NCBI GenBank assembly: GCA_003567575.1 | Contig: PWZG01000203.1 | Location: 1 to 5,163, forward strand | Source: PVC group bacterium | Lineage (GTDB): Bacteria > Verrucomicrobiota > Kiritimatiellia > CAIKKV01 > PXCX01 | DNA: 5,163 bases | Direction of reading: 5' to 3' | In this document: positions 1 through 5,163 of the stretch, piece by piece | Layout: each line of letters opens with the position of its first letter | How positions within the stretch are numbered: position 1 is the first letter of the stretch | Position numbers and translations under genes: made by a program | The notes under the pieces: model-generated | The model's database searches: none | Told to the model about the DNA's origin: nothing | The model's input: only the letters and a program-made list of their open reading frames with translations

Positions 1-26
1 CATTCGCCCACCGATTTGCGGCCGCT

Positions 27-53
27 GTAGGACGGGATGCCATCCCGTCCCAC
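27..53. repeat. REP-like palindrome in the left intergenic region
   Basis: GGACGGGATG (30-39) and CATCCCGTCC (41-50) are perfect 10-bp arms around one base; past one mismatch (29/51) two more pairs extend it to 27-53. It has no T-run on either side, so it is not an intrinsic terminator. A NotI-type 8-bp palindrome GCGGCCGC lies next to it at 18-25. Compact GC-rich palindromes of this sort are typical of dispersed REP-like intergenic elements; only one copy is in the window, so dispersal is inferred. Confidence 0.65.
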
Positions 54-69
54 GAAAGACGCCACAAAA

Positions 70-103
70 GGATCTTGAGAGGCATCCGTGGCCAGCAAGA
101 TCC
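70..103 (-). terminator. Possible weak terminator hairpin downstream of the PEGA gene
   Basis: GGATCTTG (70-77) and CAAGATCC (96-103) form an 8-bp stem with an 18-nt loop. Read on the minus strand the stem is followed at once by TTTTGT (64-69), so it could end the leftward FHA-PEGA transcript about 145 nt after its stop codon. The stem is only half GC, the loop is long and the T-run is four bases, so it would be a weak terminator; it may instead be part of the repeat-rich element here. Confidence 0.3.
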
Positions 104-239
104 GTGACCGGTTATCGTCGTTGCGATCGTCGTCTCGATCTTTGTCTTTTCAGTCTCCCAGACAATGATCGCAAAGGCGACCGACAAAGGTAAAGATTAG
201 GGTAAAGACGAGGGGTAGACGGATGCCTCTTTGTCTTTT
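78..239. repeat. Cluster of inverted and direct repeats in noncoding DNA
   Basis: Within 78-239 I see a 12-bp perfect inverted repeat, AGAGGCATCCGT (78-89) with ACGGATGCCTCT (219-230); an 8-bp inverted repeat, TTGCGATC (121-128) with GATCGCAA (167-174), extendable to 10 with a G-T pair; an 11-bp direct repeat, CTTTGTCTTTT (140-150 and 229-239); and GACAAAG (183-189), complementary to the core of both direct copies. ATCCGTG occurs twice (84-90, 100-106), and 115-140 is TCGTCG/GATC-rich. No convincing gene is seen in 1-246. It may be a decayed intergenic repeat element or a structured RNA. Confidence 0.5.
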
Positions 240-246
240 TGATAGC

Positions 247-1677
247 CTATTCCTGATCATCCCGGATCGGGCTTATGTTCAGGATGCGGTCGCCCTCGAT
301 AGTGCGGAAAATACCAGGTCTGGTTTCAAGAACGATATCGCCGTTGGGATAGCGTTCGATGACGATCCCGGTGAGGATGCCGCGAGGTCCGTCGCCTATA
401 CGCACTCGGGTATCAGGAATGAACCGGCGCCGTAAACTTTCATGCAGGGTCACGGTCTTACCCGCCTCGATATAGAGTCTCTTGGTCAGTGAGTCATATC
501 CCTCTCGCGAAAGTTCCAGTGTGCGCTCGCCTTGGGCGACGTAATCGATGGTCAAGGGTAATGAGAGCACATCGCTTTCGCCGGGTTGTGTATGGCCGAC
601 TTCTTCGCCGTCGACGAATACGCGTATGCCCGCCGGTTCGGTGGTCAATACAATGCTGCCGCTGTCACGTTGTAACCGGAATTCATGCATGGTTACCGCA
701 TCGTTCCGAACCGTCAGCGTGGCCGTTCCGGTCGCGTAGCCGCGTATTTCGGCGCGTACGTCGTATTCAGCGGGCGGCAGACCGTCCAGTTGCAAGGGTG
801 TTTCGCCGCGCCGCTCGTTATTGACGTAGATACGCGCTCCTTCCGGGATCGATGTCAAATTCAGCGATCCGGGTAACGGGTCGAGGATCGCATTAATGCT
901 CCGTTCGTCGCCGGCCGCCAGTTGGAGTGTCTGTTGGAACGTCTGGTGACCGTCCAGTCTGATTTCGATGGTCCGTTCGCCGCTGGGAACACGATTGACC
1001 GTGTGAGGCGTGGTCCCGCGCAGTGTGCCGTCGATAAACACGCGTGCGCCGCGCGGCGACGAATCGAATTGCAATCGCGCGGCGTCAGGCCGTAATTCAA
1101 GGTTGATCTTCCGAGGGGTTCGATCGCTGACTTCAATATCGACTTCCATAGGCAGATACTCGGGTTTCGTGGCCTTGGCACGATGACTGCCGATACGTAG
1201 ATTGGTCAGCAATAACGGGGTCTGTCCGCGATGCGCGCCGTTAACGGTGATATCCGCGCCCGGCGGGGTCGAATGGATGAGCACCAGACCGGTGACGGGA
1301 CGGAGTTTTAAATCCAGCGCCATCCGTTGTCCCGGTTCGATGGTAACGGTGGCGCGCTCTTCATGATGTCCCGGCAACTGCGCTGAGATCAGGTGGTAAC
1401 CGGGCGGAACATTCGTCAGGGTCACCGGCGCGGTATCCTGTAGCCGGCCGTTACGGAAAATTCGCGCATTCGGCGGATCGGTGGTGATGCGCAATTGCGT
1501 TGCCTCCGTGTTAGCCGTCACGGAAAGCGCCGCGACCCAATGGATTGCCAGCAGAAAGACAATGCGTACGGCAATGGTTATGCCGGTTGATTTTATGGAC
1601 GGATAGGATCGCGTGGAAACGCCGTGCGACAGTAAGTCGCGATATTGCGGAACTGAAAAAACATGGTGTTGCGGCAT
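247..1677 (-). CDS. Envelope protein with five tandem PEGA domains
   Basis: 476 aa. After a 30-residue polar N-terminus comes one hydrophobic segment (about residues 32-55, ITIAVRIVFLLAIHWVAALS) that should act as an uncleaved anchor or signal peptide, so the rest lies outside the cytoplasm. Five PEGA repeats follow at about 61-127, 129-197, 199-267, 269-337 and 339-416. Each begins with a P-x-G-A-type turn (DPPNAR, TPPGAD, SPRGAR, IPEGAR, EPAGIR), and repeats 2-4 share RGxTP at 150, 220 and 290. Residues 417-476 are a separate beta-rich tail I cannot assign. PEGA domains are short beta-sandwich modules known from bacterial and archaeal surface or envelope proteins; binding to cell wall or protein is usual speculation, and no enzyme motif is visible here. 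The ATG is the only plausible start: there is no in-frame ATG, GTG or TTG between it and the hydrophobic segment, and GGGGA lies 8 nt upstream. It is the second gene of an operon with the FHA gene. The family call is firm; the biological role is unknown. Confidence 0.93.
   Translation of the reverse strand: MPQHHVFSVPQYRDLLSHGVSTRSYPSIKSTGITIAVRIVFLLAIHWVAALSVTANTEATQLRITTDPPNARIFRNGRLQDTAPVTLTNVPPGYHLISAQLPGHHEERATVTIEPGQRMALDLKLRPVTGLVLIHSTPPGADITVNGAHRGQTPLLLTNLRIGSHRAKATKPEYLPMEVDIEVSDRTPRKINLELRPDAARLQFDSSPRGARVFIDGTLRGTTPHTVNRVPSGERTIEIRLDGHQTFQQTLQLAAGDERSINAILDPLPGSLNLTSIPEGARIYVNNERRGETPLQLDGLPPAEYDVRAEIRGYATGTATLTVRNDAVTMHEFRLQRDSGSIVLTTEPAGIRVFVDGEEVGHTQPGESDVLSLPLTIDYVAQGERTLELSREGYDSLTKRLYIEAGKTVTLHESLRRRFIPDTRVRIGDGPRGILTGIVIERYPNGDIVLETRPGIFRTIEGDRILNISPIRDDQE
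430..1497 (-). repeat. Five-unit PEGA repeat tract, 70-residue (210-bp) period
   Basis: The turn residue of each unit falls at N70, G140, G210, G280 and G350, an exact 70-residue spacing. A second marker also holds register: RGxTP begins at 150, 220 and 290. The fifth unit keeps the first turn but carries about 10 extra residues in its middle (GESDVLSLPLTIDYV region), so its second glycine turn comes at 383 instead of 373. DNA identity between units looks low, so this is an old duplication kept in register, not a recent expansion. Confidence 0.85.
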
Positions 1678-1690
1678 GGTTAAAGTCCCC
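1678..1690 (-). promoter_or_regulatory. Ribosome binding site and 2-nt gene junction
   Basis: Read on the minus strand, GGGGA (1686-1690) sits inside the last codons of the FHA gene, 8 nt ahead of the PEGA ATG. The FHA stop codon TAA (1680-1682) is followed by only CC before that ATG. This geometry implies a single transcript and translational coupling: ribosomes ending the FHA frame would reinitiate on the PEGA frame. I see no separate promoter for the second gene, though a weak one inside the FHA coding sequence cannot be excluded by eye. Confidence 0.7.
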
Positions 1691-3041
1691 GTTCAAGCCT
1701 TCTTTCAACGTCCAGCAACCGTGTTACCGTCCGTTCATGGCGTCTGTCGGAACGATCCGGCATGGTGTTAAGTATGGTGCGCAGATGAATGGCCGCTTCG
1801 TTCCAATCGCGTCCTTTAATGGCGCGTTCGGCTAAAAAATCCAGATTCTTTAAGCGATCTTCCAAATCGCGTTCGGTTTGCTGCCGGCGTGCCACGGCAT
1901 CTGCATAGAATTCCGGTTTGGGCTCGATCGTTTCCAGATACCATTCTACTTCGCGGAATGAACGTATGGCACGATAGAGGTTTTCATGACGCAAGGCGCG
2001 TTCGTCGTATAATGAGCGTCCCAGTAAATACGCTTCATGTGCCTTTTCCCGTAGTTTTTCCGGCGCTAATGCCAGGGCTGCCGTGCCAAGTTCGTTCTGG
2101 GCCAGGACTTCCAACCGTTCGCTTACCTGGTCAAAAACATCGGGGGCTACGCGATTGAGTACGACGCTACGATGTGTTCGCGGGCCGATGGTAACCCGGA
2201 TTTCGCCGCGGTCATGAATGTCGGGCGCAACGCCACGGTATTCCGGTAATAAATCAAAAAAGCCCGAACTTTCAATCGCCAATACCATTTCGCGAACCAG
2301 AGAATCATTAAGGGTCGCCGATTTACGTACCTGGCGATGGTTCTCAATGTCGTCGATTTCGATGGCAAGCCGGTTGTCATCCAGCGTCATCAAATAACGG
2401 AAAATGTTGTCTGGATTGGCTTCGACTTTTTCGTAATAAATATCGAGGTTCACCGGTTCCGGCGCCCGGGGTTCCGGTGCCGGTGGTTGTTGACGCGGTA
2501 GATCGCGCCAAATCAGAATACCCAGCGCTGTCAGGGCTGCCAGCGACAGTACGCCGGCCGTCGCCATGGCTGCCAACCAGAGTGCCGAACGTGTTTTTTT
2601 GCGGCGTAACACCGCGGCGCCAGCGTCGGCTTGTGCGGTTAACCCCAAATCAATGAAAGGTTCCGTCGTGTCGGCCATCGCCGTTGTTTGACTGCCGCCG
2701 GTAATCGCGCCAACCGCGGACGCCGCCGCAGTTCCGCCGCTTCCATCATTGAGAACTCGTAAAACCGTTTCCCCAATGGAGATACGGTCGTCGTTATTAA
2801 GACGGGTTTCCTGAACCGGCTTGTCGTTGACGCATGTATCGTTGGAACTACCAAGGTCGGCAACGAATAATCCTTTGCCCGGTACCGGATAAACACGGCA
2901 ATGAAAACGCGACATGGCCGGATCGTGCAGAACCAGATCGTTACGCGACGAACGACCTATGCGCAAACCATGTTCCGGTACCCGGATGGTTTTACCCGTA
3001 TCCGGGCCTTTATCCACAATCATGGTCGCTTGTTCGGCCAT
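1680..3041 (-). CDS. FHA-domain single-pass membrane protein with periplasmic C-terminus
   Basis: 453 aa. Residues 6-97 form a complete FHA domain: GRSSRNDL (29-36, with the conserved GR at 29-30), SRFHC (44-48, the S-R-x-H signature) and GSSND (64-68) with N72. FHA domains bind phosphothreonine peptides, and the key binding residues are present, so binding should be intact. A Gly/Ala/Ser-rich linker (98-143) and a basic RRKKTR stretch (146-151) precede a transmembrane helix at 152-178; the charge pattern predicts N-terminus in the cytoplasm and C-terminus outside. A Pro-rich linker (183-196) leads to an unassigned alpha/beta region (199-318), then a TPR-like helical region (328-453). Start: GAGGT at 3048-3052 ends 7 nt (counting from GAGG) upstream of the ATG. 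It is the first gene of the operon with the PEGA gene. By analogy it may couple Ser/Thr-kinase signalling to the envelope, but no kinase is in the window. The FHA call is firm; the role is inferred. Confidence 0.95.
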   Translation of the reverse strand: MAEQATMIVDKGPDTGKTIRVPEHGLRIGRSSRNDLVLHDPAMSRFHCRVYPVPGKGLFVADLGSSNDTCVNDKPVQETRLNNDDRISIGETVLRVLNDGSGGTAAASAVGAITGGSQTTAMADTTEPFIDLGLTAQADAGAAVLRRKKTRSALWLAAMATAGVLSLAALTALGILIWRDLPRQQPPAPEPRAPEPVNLDIYYEKVEANPDNIFRYLMTLDDNRLAIEIDDIENHRQVRKSATLNDSLVREMVLAIESSGFFDLLPEYRGVAPDIHDRGEIRVTIGPRTHRSVVLNRVAPDVFDQVSERLEVLAQNELGTAALALAPEKLREKAHEAYLLGRSLYDERALRHENLYRAIRSFREVEWYLETIEPKPEFYADAVARRQQTERDLEDRLKNLDFLAERAIKGRDWNEAAIHLRTILNTMPDRSDRRHERTVTRLLDVERRLERGL

Positions 3042-3075
3042 TGCGTTACCTCGTCAATCGGATCTTTCGGAGTTT

Positions 3076-3123
3076 TCTTTGATACAACTCGTATTATAAC
3101 CTGCATAAATCTTGAATACAACT
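3076..3123 (-). repeat. Near-identical 14-nt direct repeats flanking the -10; possible operator
   Basis: On the minus strand AGTTGTATTCAAGA (3110-3123) and AGTTGTATCAAAGA (3076-3089) match at 12 of 14 positions, with the first eight bases identical. Their starts are 34 bp apart, a little over three helical turns, so a protein could bind both on roughly the same face. One copy covers the -35 of the FHA promoter and the other its expected transcription start, the usual placement for a repressor pair. No regulator gene is visible in the window. Chance similarity in AT-rich intergenic DNA is possible. Confidence 0.4.
3093..3121 (-). promoter_or_regulatory. Sigma70-type promoter of the FHA-PEGA operon
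   Basis: Read on the minus strand: TTGTAT (3116-3121) as the -35, a 17-nt spacer, then a perfect TATAAT (3093-3098) as the -10. The -35 is weak (3 of 6 to TTGACA), which would fit a promoter that is activated or controlled. The start of transcription is expected near 3086, giving a leader of about 45 nt before the ATG at 3041. It is predicted by match to consensus and position only. Confidence 0.65.
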
Positions 3124-3146
3124 GTTAATTTTGGAATGCGGATAAA

Positions 3147-3175
3147 TTGACATTCGCGCCGTGATTGCATATCAT
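3147..3175 (+). promoter_or_regulatory. Sigma70-type promoter of the PpiD/SurA-like gene
   Basis: A perfect TTGACA (3147-3152), a 17-nt spacer and TATCAT (3170-3175, 5 of 6 to TATAAT) form a near-consensus housekeeping promoter. Transcription should start near 3182, giving a leader of about 84 nt before the ATG at 3266. The leader holds a short GTTT tandem (3193-3205). The -35 elements of this promoter and the divergent FHA promoter are only 25 bp apart, so binding at one could affect the other. Confidence 0.75.
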
Positions 3176-3265
3176 AAGACTTTATTTGTTTCGTTTGTTT
3201 GTTTGCGCCGTCGTACGGGGAACACGGAATTATTGTGCCGCTTTGAATCAACAGAAAGTTTTATC

Positions 3266-5032
3266 ATGCTTATATCCAAATTCAACAAGATGATCCGTAA
3301 CCGCCTGCTTTGGGGTATCTTTGCCGTTATTATCAGTATTTCTTTCGTTGGCATGTTTACCGCCGACGGCGGCTGCGGGGTTGCGAACGATGCCGACCCC
3401 ATTGCCGGTACCGTCGATGATTTGACGGTGACACGTAATGATTTACAGCGTGCGCGTTTCTTTACCGAACTGCAAGTGAGCCTGATGATGGGGCGTCCTC
3501 TCACGGAACGGTCCCCGGAGATGGTTCGCGAATTGGAGAATATGGCCTGGCGTCGTGCGCTGGCTTTGAAAAAAGCCGAAAAGCTGGGTCTGCACGCAAC
3601 CGATATGGAGGTTGTGTCGCATATTCAAGAGGATCCCATGTTCTCCGAAGGCGGTGTTTTCCAGAGAAGTCTGTATGATCAGTTCGCCAATCTTTTTCTG
3701 GCGCGTATCGGTTTCAGCCGTCGCCATTATGACGATTTCGTTCGCGAAGAAGTGGTAATCGAGAAGCTTGTGGAGGCGTTGTCGGCATCGGTTTGGATCG
3801 CGCCACGGGAATTGGAACAACATTTACAGACTTACACGGATGTTTTTACCGTGCAAGGCGTCAGCATATCGACCAACCGTCTGGAACCCGTGGAAATTCC
3901 AGGATTATCCGAAATCGAAGCGTACTATCTGGAAAACACCAACTATTTCGTTAGGTCAGAGCGTCGCATTGTTGATTATGCTGTTTTCCCCGTGGATGAT
4001 TTTACGGACGACATAACGATCGAAGCGGAGGAAATCGAGGATTATTACACCGATAACCTCCATGAATTCCGTCGTGATGGCGTTACGGCAGACGTTTTGG
4101 AGATGGATCTCGAGGCGTTCGACGAGATGGCAACGGATGTCGACAGCCGCTCGGAATACCTTTATTTGGATGAGGTGGCCGGCGATATACGCGAACGATT
4201 GGCACGGCGCGAGGCATTGCATGTGGCCATGGATGCCGCGACGGATTTTGTCATGGAACTTATTCCACCCCGTCGGGACGAAAAGGCTGTTTCGTTCGAC
4301 GAAGCTGCAAGCAAGGCGGGCGTGACCGTACGCCGAACCGAACCGATGAGTCGAACAGATCCGTCGCCGTCACCGCACGATATCGATCCGATGACACTGC
4401 TGCGGGAAGTTTTCGGTCTTGAGGAAACGCCGGAAGAATATTTCAGCAATGCCGTTGCCGGAGAATCGGCGGCGTACGTACTGGCCCTGCGTGAGGTTAT
4501 CCCCGCCGGTGTTCCGCCGTTGGAAGAAATCGTAGACGAGGTGCGCGACACTATGATAGGCGAGCGGATGGCTGTCAAGCTATCGGAACATGCCGATGAA
4601 CTGCGTCAGGCGATCATAACGGCAATGGCTGACGATCCGGATATGACGTTCGCGGATGCGGTTGCCGGGAAAAATTTGGAGACCCGTGATTACGAATCCT
4701 TTTCCATATTCAATGTTCCGCCGGAGCTTGAAAACATCGATATACTGAACGCCATCTCGTCGCGGAACGCGAGAGAGCTGACGGAGCCGATTGCGATCAA
4801 TGACGAAACCCGGCTGCTGATATATGTTGCGCATCGCGATCCGATGGACGAAATGTCACGCAATATGTTGCGCCGTCAGATCAGGGAAAACCTCTATTAT
4901 CATCGTTCACAACAGGTGTTTGCCGAATGGCAGAACCACCTGTTGGAACGTCTCGAAATACCGGAACGGACATTGCCGGAAGGCGAAGAGCCGGATGCCG
5001 GGCGTGATATGGGAAGACGACCGATATTGTGA
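3266..5032 (+). CDS. Membrane-anchored PpiD/SurA-like periplasmic chaperone
   Basis: 588 aa from the chosen ATG. Residues 13-31 are one N-terminal transmembrane helix preceded by basic residues (MLISKFNKMIRNR), so the rest faces the periplasm, as in PpiD. Residues 45-175 resemble a SurA/PpiD N-terminal chaperone domain (IAGTVDDLTVTRNDLQRAR opening, then long helices). Residues 210-270 match the PpiD-type YxxFPVDDF then EIEDYYTDNLHEFR pattern. The middle (about 310-445) and later part (about 460-525) look like parvulin-derived repeats, ending in a helix with EWQNHLLERLEI as is usual in this family. I cannot find the parvulin catalytic signatures (the HIL-type strand or the GGDLG loop), so isomerase activity is doubtful and a holdase role more likely. 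C37 (GGCG) is not in a lipobox. Start: the frame is open back to a GTG at 3161, but the promoter -10 lies inside that extension; the ATG at 3266 has a weak AGAAAG 7 nt upstream and gives a normal signal-anchor. It is transcribed alone, ending at the 5097 terminator. Confidence 0.88.
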   Translation: MLISKFNKMIRNRLLWGIFAVIISISFVGMFTADGGCGVANDADPIAGTVDDLTVTRNDLQRARFFTELQVSLMMGRPLTERSPEMVRELENMAWRRALALKKAEKLGLHATDMEVVSHIQEDPMFSEGGVFQRSLYDQFANLFLARIGFSRRHYDDFVREEVVIEKLVEALSASVWIAPRELEQHLQTYTDVFTVQGVSISTNRLEPVEIPGLSEIEAYYLENTNYFVRSERRIVDYAVFPVDDFTDDITIEAEEIEDYYTDNLHEFRRDGVTADVLEMDLEAFDEMATDVDSRSEYLYLDEVAGDIRERLARREALHVAMDAATDFVMELIPPRRDEKAVSFDEAASKAGVTVRRTEPMSRTDPSPSPHDIDPMTLLREVFGLEETPEEYFSNAVAGESAAYVLALREVIPAGVPPLEEIVDEVRDTMIGERMAVKLSEHADELRQAIITAMADDPDMTFADAVAGKNLETRDYESFSIFNVPPELENIDILNAISSRNARELTEPIAINDETRLLIYVAHRDPMDEMSRNMLRRQIRENLYYHRSQQVFAEWQNHLLERLEIPERTLPEGEEPDAGRDMGRRPIL

Positions 5033-5096
5033 GCGAAGCGTAACCGAGCAAGGGGTTCGACAACCGACACCCTGTTCTCTCAGACAAGTGGGGGCC

Positions 5097-5125
5097 CCTG
5101 ATTTCGCGGCGAAAATCAGGTTTTT
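5097..5125 (+). terminator. Rho-independent terminator of the PpiD/SurA-like gene
   Basis: CCTGATTT (5097-5104) pairs with AAATCAGG (5113-5120), extended by C5105-G5111 across a single bulged A at 5112, with a 5-nt loop, and is followed directly by TTTTT (5121-5125). It lies about 65 nt after the stop codon on the same strand. There is no T-run on the opposite side, so it should act in the rightward direction only. Confidence 0.8.
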
Positions 5126-5163
5126 CGGGGCAGATAGACCAAAATGTTATGTTTAGTTTTTCC

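Noticed and set aside
2..193. Plus-strand frame open from the window edge to TAA at 191-193 (63 codons), and a second edge frame ending in TAG at 28-30
   Set aside because: The longer frame runs through the palindrome and the repeat cluster and has an Arg/Cys-rich composition unlike a protein. The short one gives only nine residues, too few to support a gene end.
1..246. CRISPR array or tRNA in the left noncoding stretch
   Set aside because: The repeats are of different kinds, short and irregularly spaced with no unit-spacer pattern, and no cloverleaf or T-loop (GTTCGA-type) signature is seen there.
861..1181. 106-codon minus-strand frame inside the PEGA gene
   Set aside because: It lies wholly within the PEGA coding sequence in another frame and is Arg/Ser/Pro-rich without a domain pattern; the PEGA frame explains this DNA.
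3298..3376. Lipoprotein signal with Cys at GGCG (C37) of the chaperone
   Set aside because: The residues before the cysteine (ADGG) do not form a lipobox and the hydrophobic segment ends several residues earlier; a transmembrane anchor fits better.
4162..4578. 138-codon minus-strand frame opposite the chaperone gene
   Set aside because: Low-complexity Ser/Arg/Thr-rich translation typical of an antisense shadow, with no ribosome binding site or promoter context; the sense strand encodes a recognisable family.
5069..5098. GTTCGA at 5055-5060 and the GGGGCCCC palindrome at 5091-5098 as part of a tRNA
   Set aside because: GTTCGA alone resembles a T-loop, but no acceptor stem, anticodon arm or D-arm can be laid out around it; the palindrome merely abuts the terminator stem.
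4824..5156. 110-codon plus-strand frame overlapping the end of the chaperone gene and its terminator
   Set aside because: It reads through the terminator hairpin at 5097-5125, overlaps the real gene by about 200 nt and has a Cys/Arg-rich composition without recognisable features.

Overview
The window carries three protein-coding genes in a divergent layout, flanked by two short noncoding stretches. The organism looks like a bacterium of the PVC superphylum, most likely a Kiritimatiellota/Verrucomicrobiota-type genome. This is an inference. It rests on the PpiD/SurA-like protein with the N-terminus MLISKFNKMIRNRLLWGIFA, on the FHA plus PEGA gene pair, and on the left-edge noncoding DNA (GGACGGGAT/ATCCCGTCC palindrome, ATCCGTG repeats, TCGTCG-rich tract), which recalls intergenic repeats I associate with that group. 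No rRNA or other marker gene is present to confirm it.

Layout. Positions 1-246 are noncoding and hold a perfect 10-bp-arm palindrome (30-50), a small hairpin that could be a weak terminator for the leftward operon, and several longer-range inverted and direct repeats. Positions 247-1677 (minus) encode an exported or membrane-anchored protein with five PEGA repeats. Positions 1680-3041 (minus) encode a single-pass membrane protein with a cytoplasmic FHA domain, an unassigned periplasmic alpha/beta domain and a TPR-like helical C-terminus. The two minus-strand genes are 2 nt apart and form one operon. Positions 3042-3265 are a divergent intergenic region with a recognisable sigma70-type promoter on each strand. 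Positions 3266-5032 (plus) encode a 588-aa membrane-anchored PpiD/SurA-like periplasmic chaperone in which I cannot find the catalytic parvulin motifs. A Rho-independent terminator follows at 5097-5125.

How they may work together (inference). All three products are placed in or beyond the inner membrane. The FHA protein could sense a phosphothreonine-bearing partner in the cytoplasm and pass that to its periplasmic part. The co-translated PEGA protein could be its envelope-side partner, bound to cell wall or protein. The divergent chaperone is a general envelope-folding factor and may be next to them by chance or share control through the common intergenic region. Nothing here looks like a phage, transposase, CRISPR or defence system. 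The most original material is the FHA/PEGA transmembrane pair with unassigned extracytoplasmic domains, the repeat pair around the FHA promoter, and the structured left-edge DNA.
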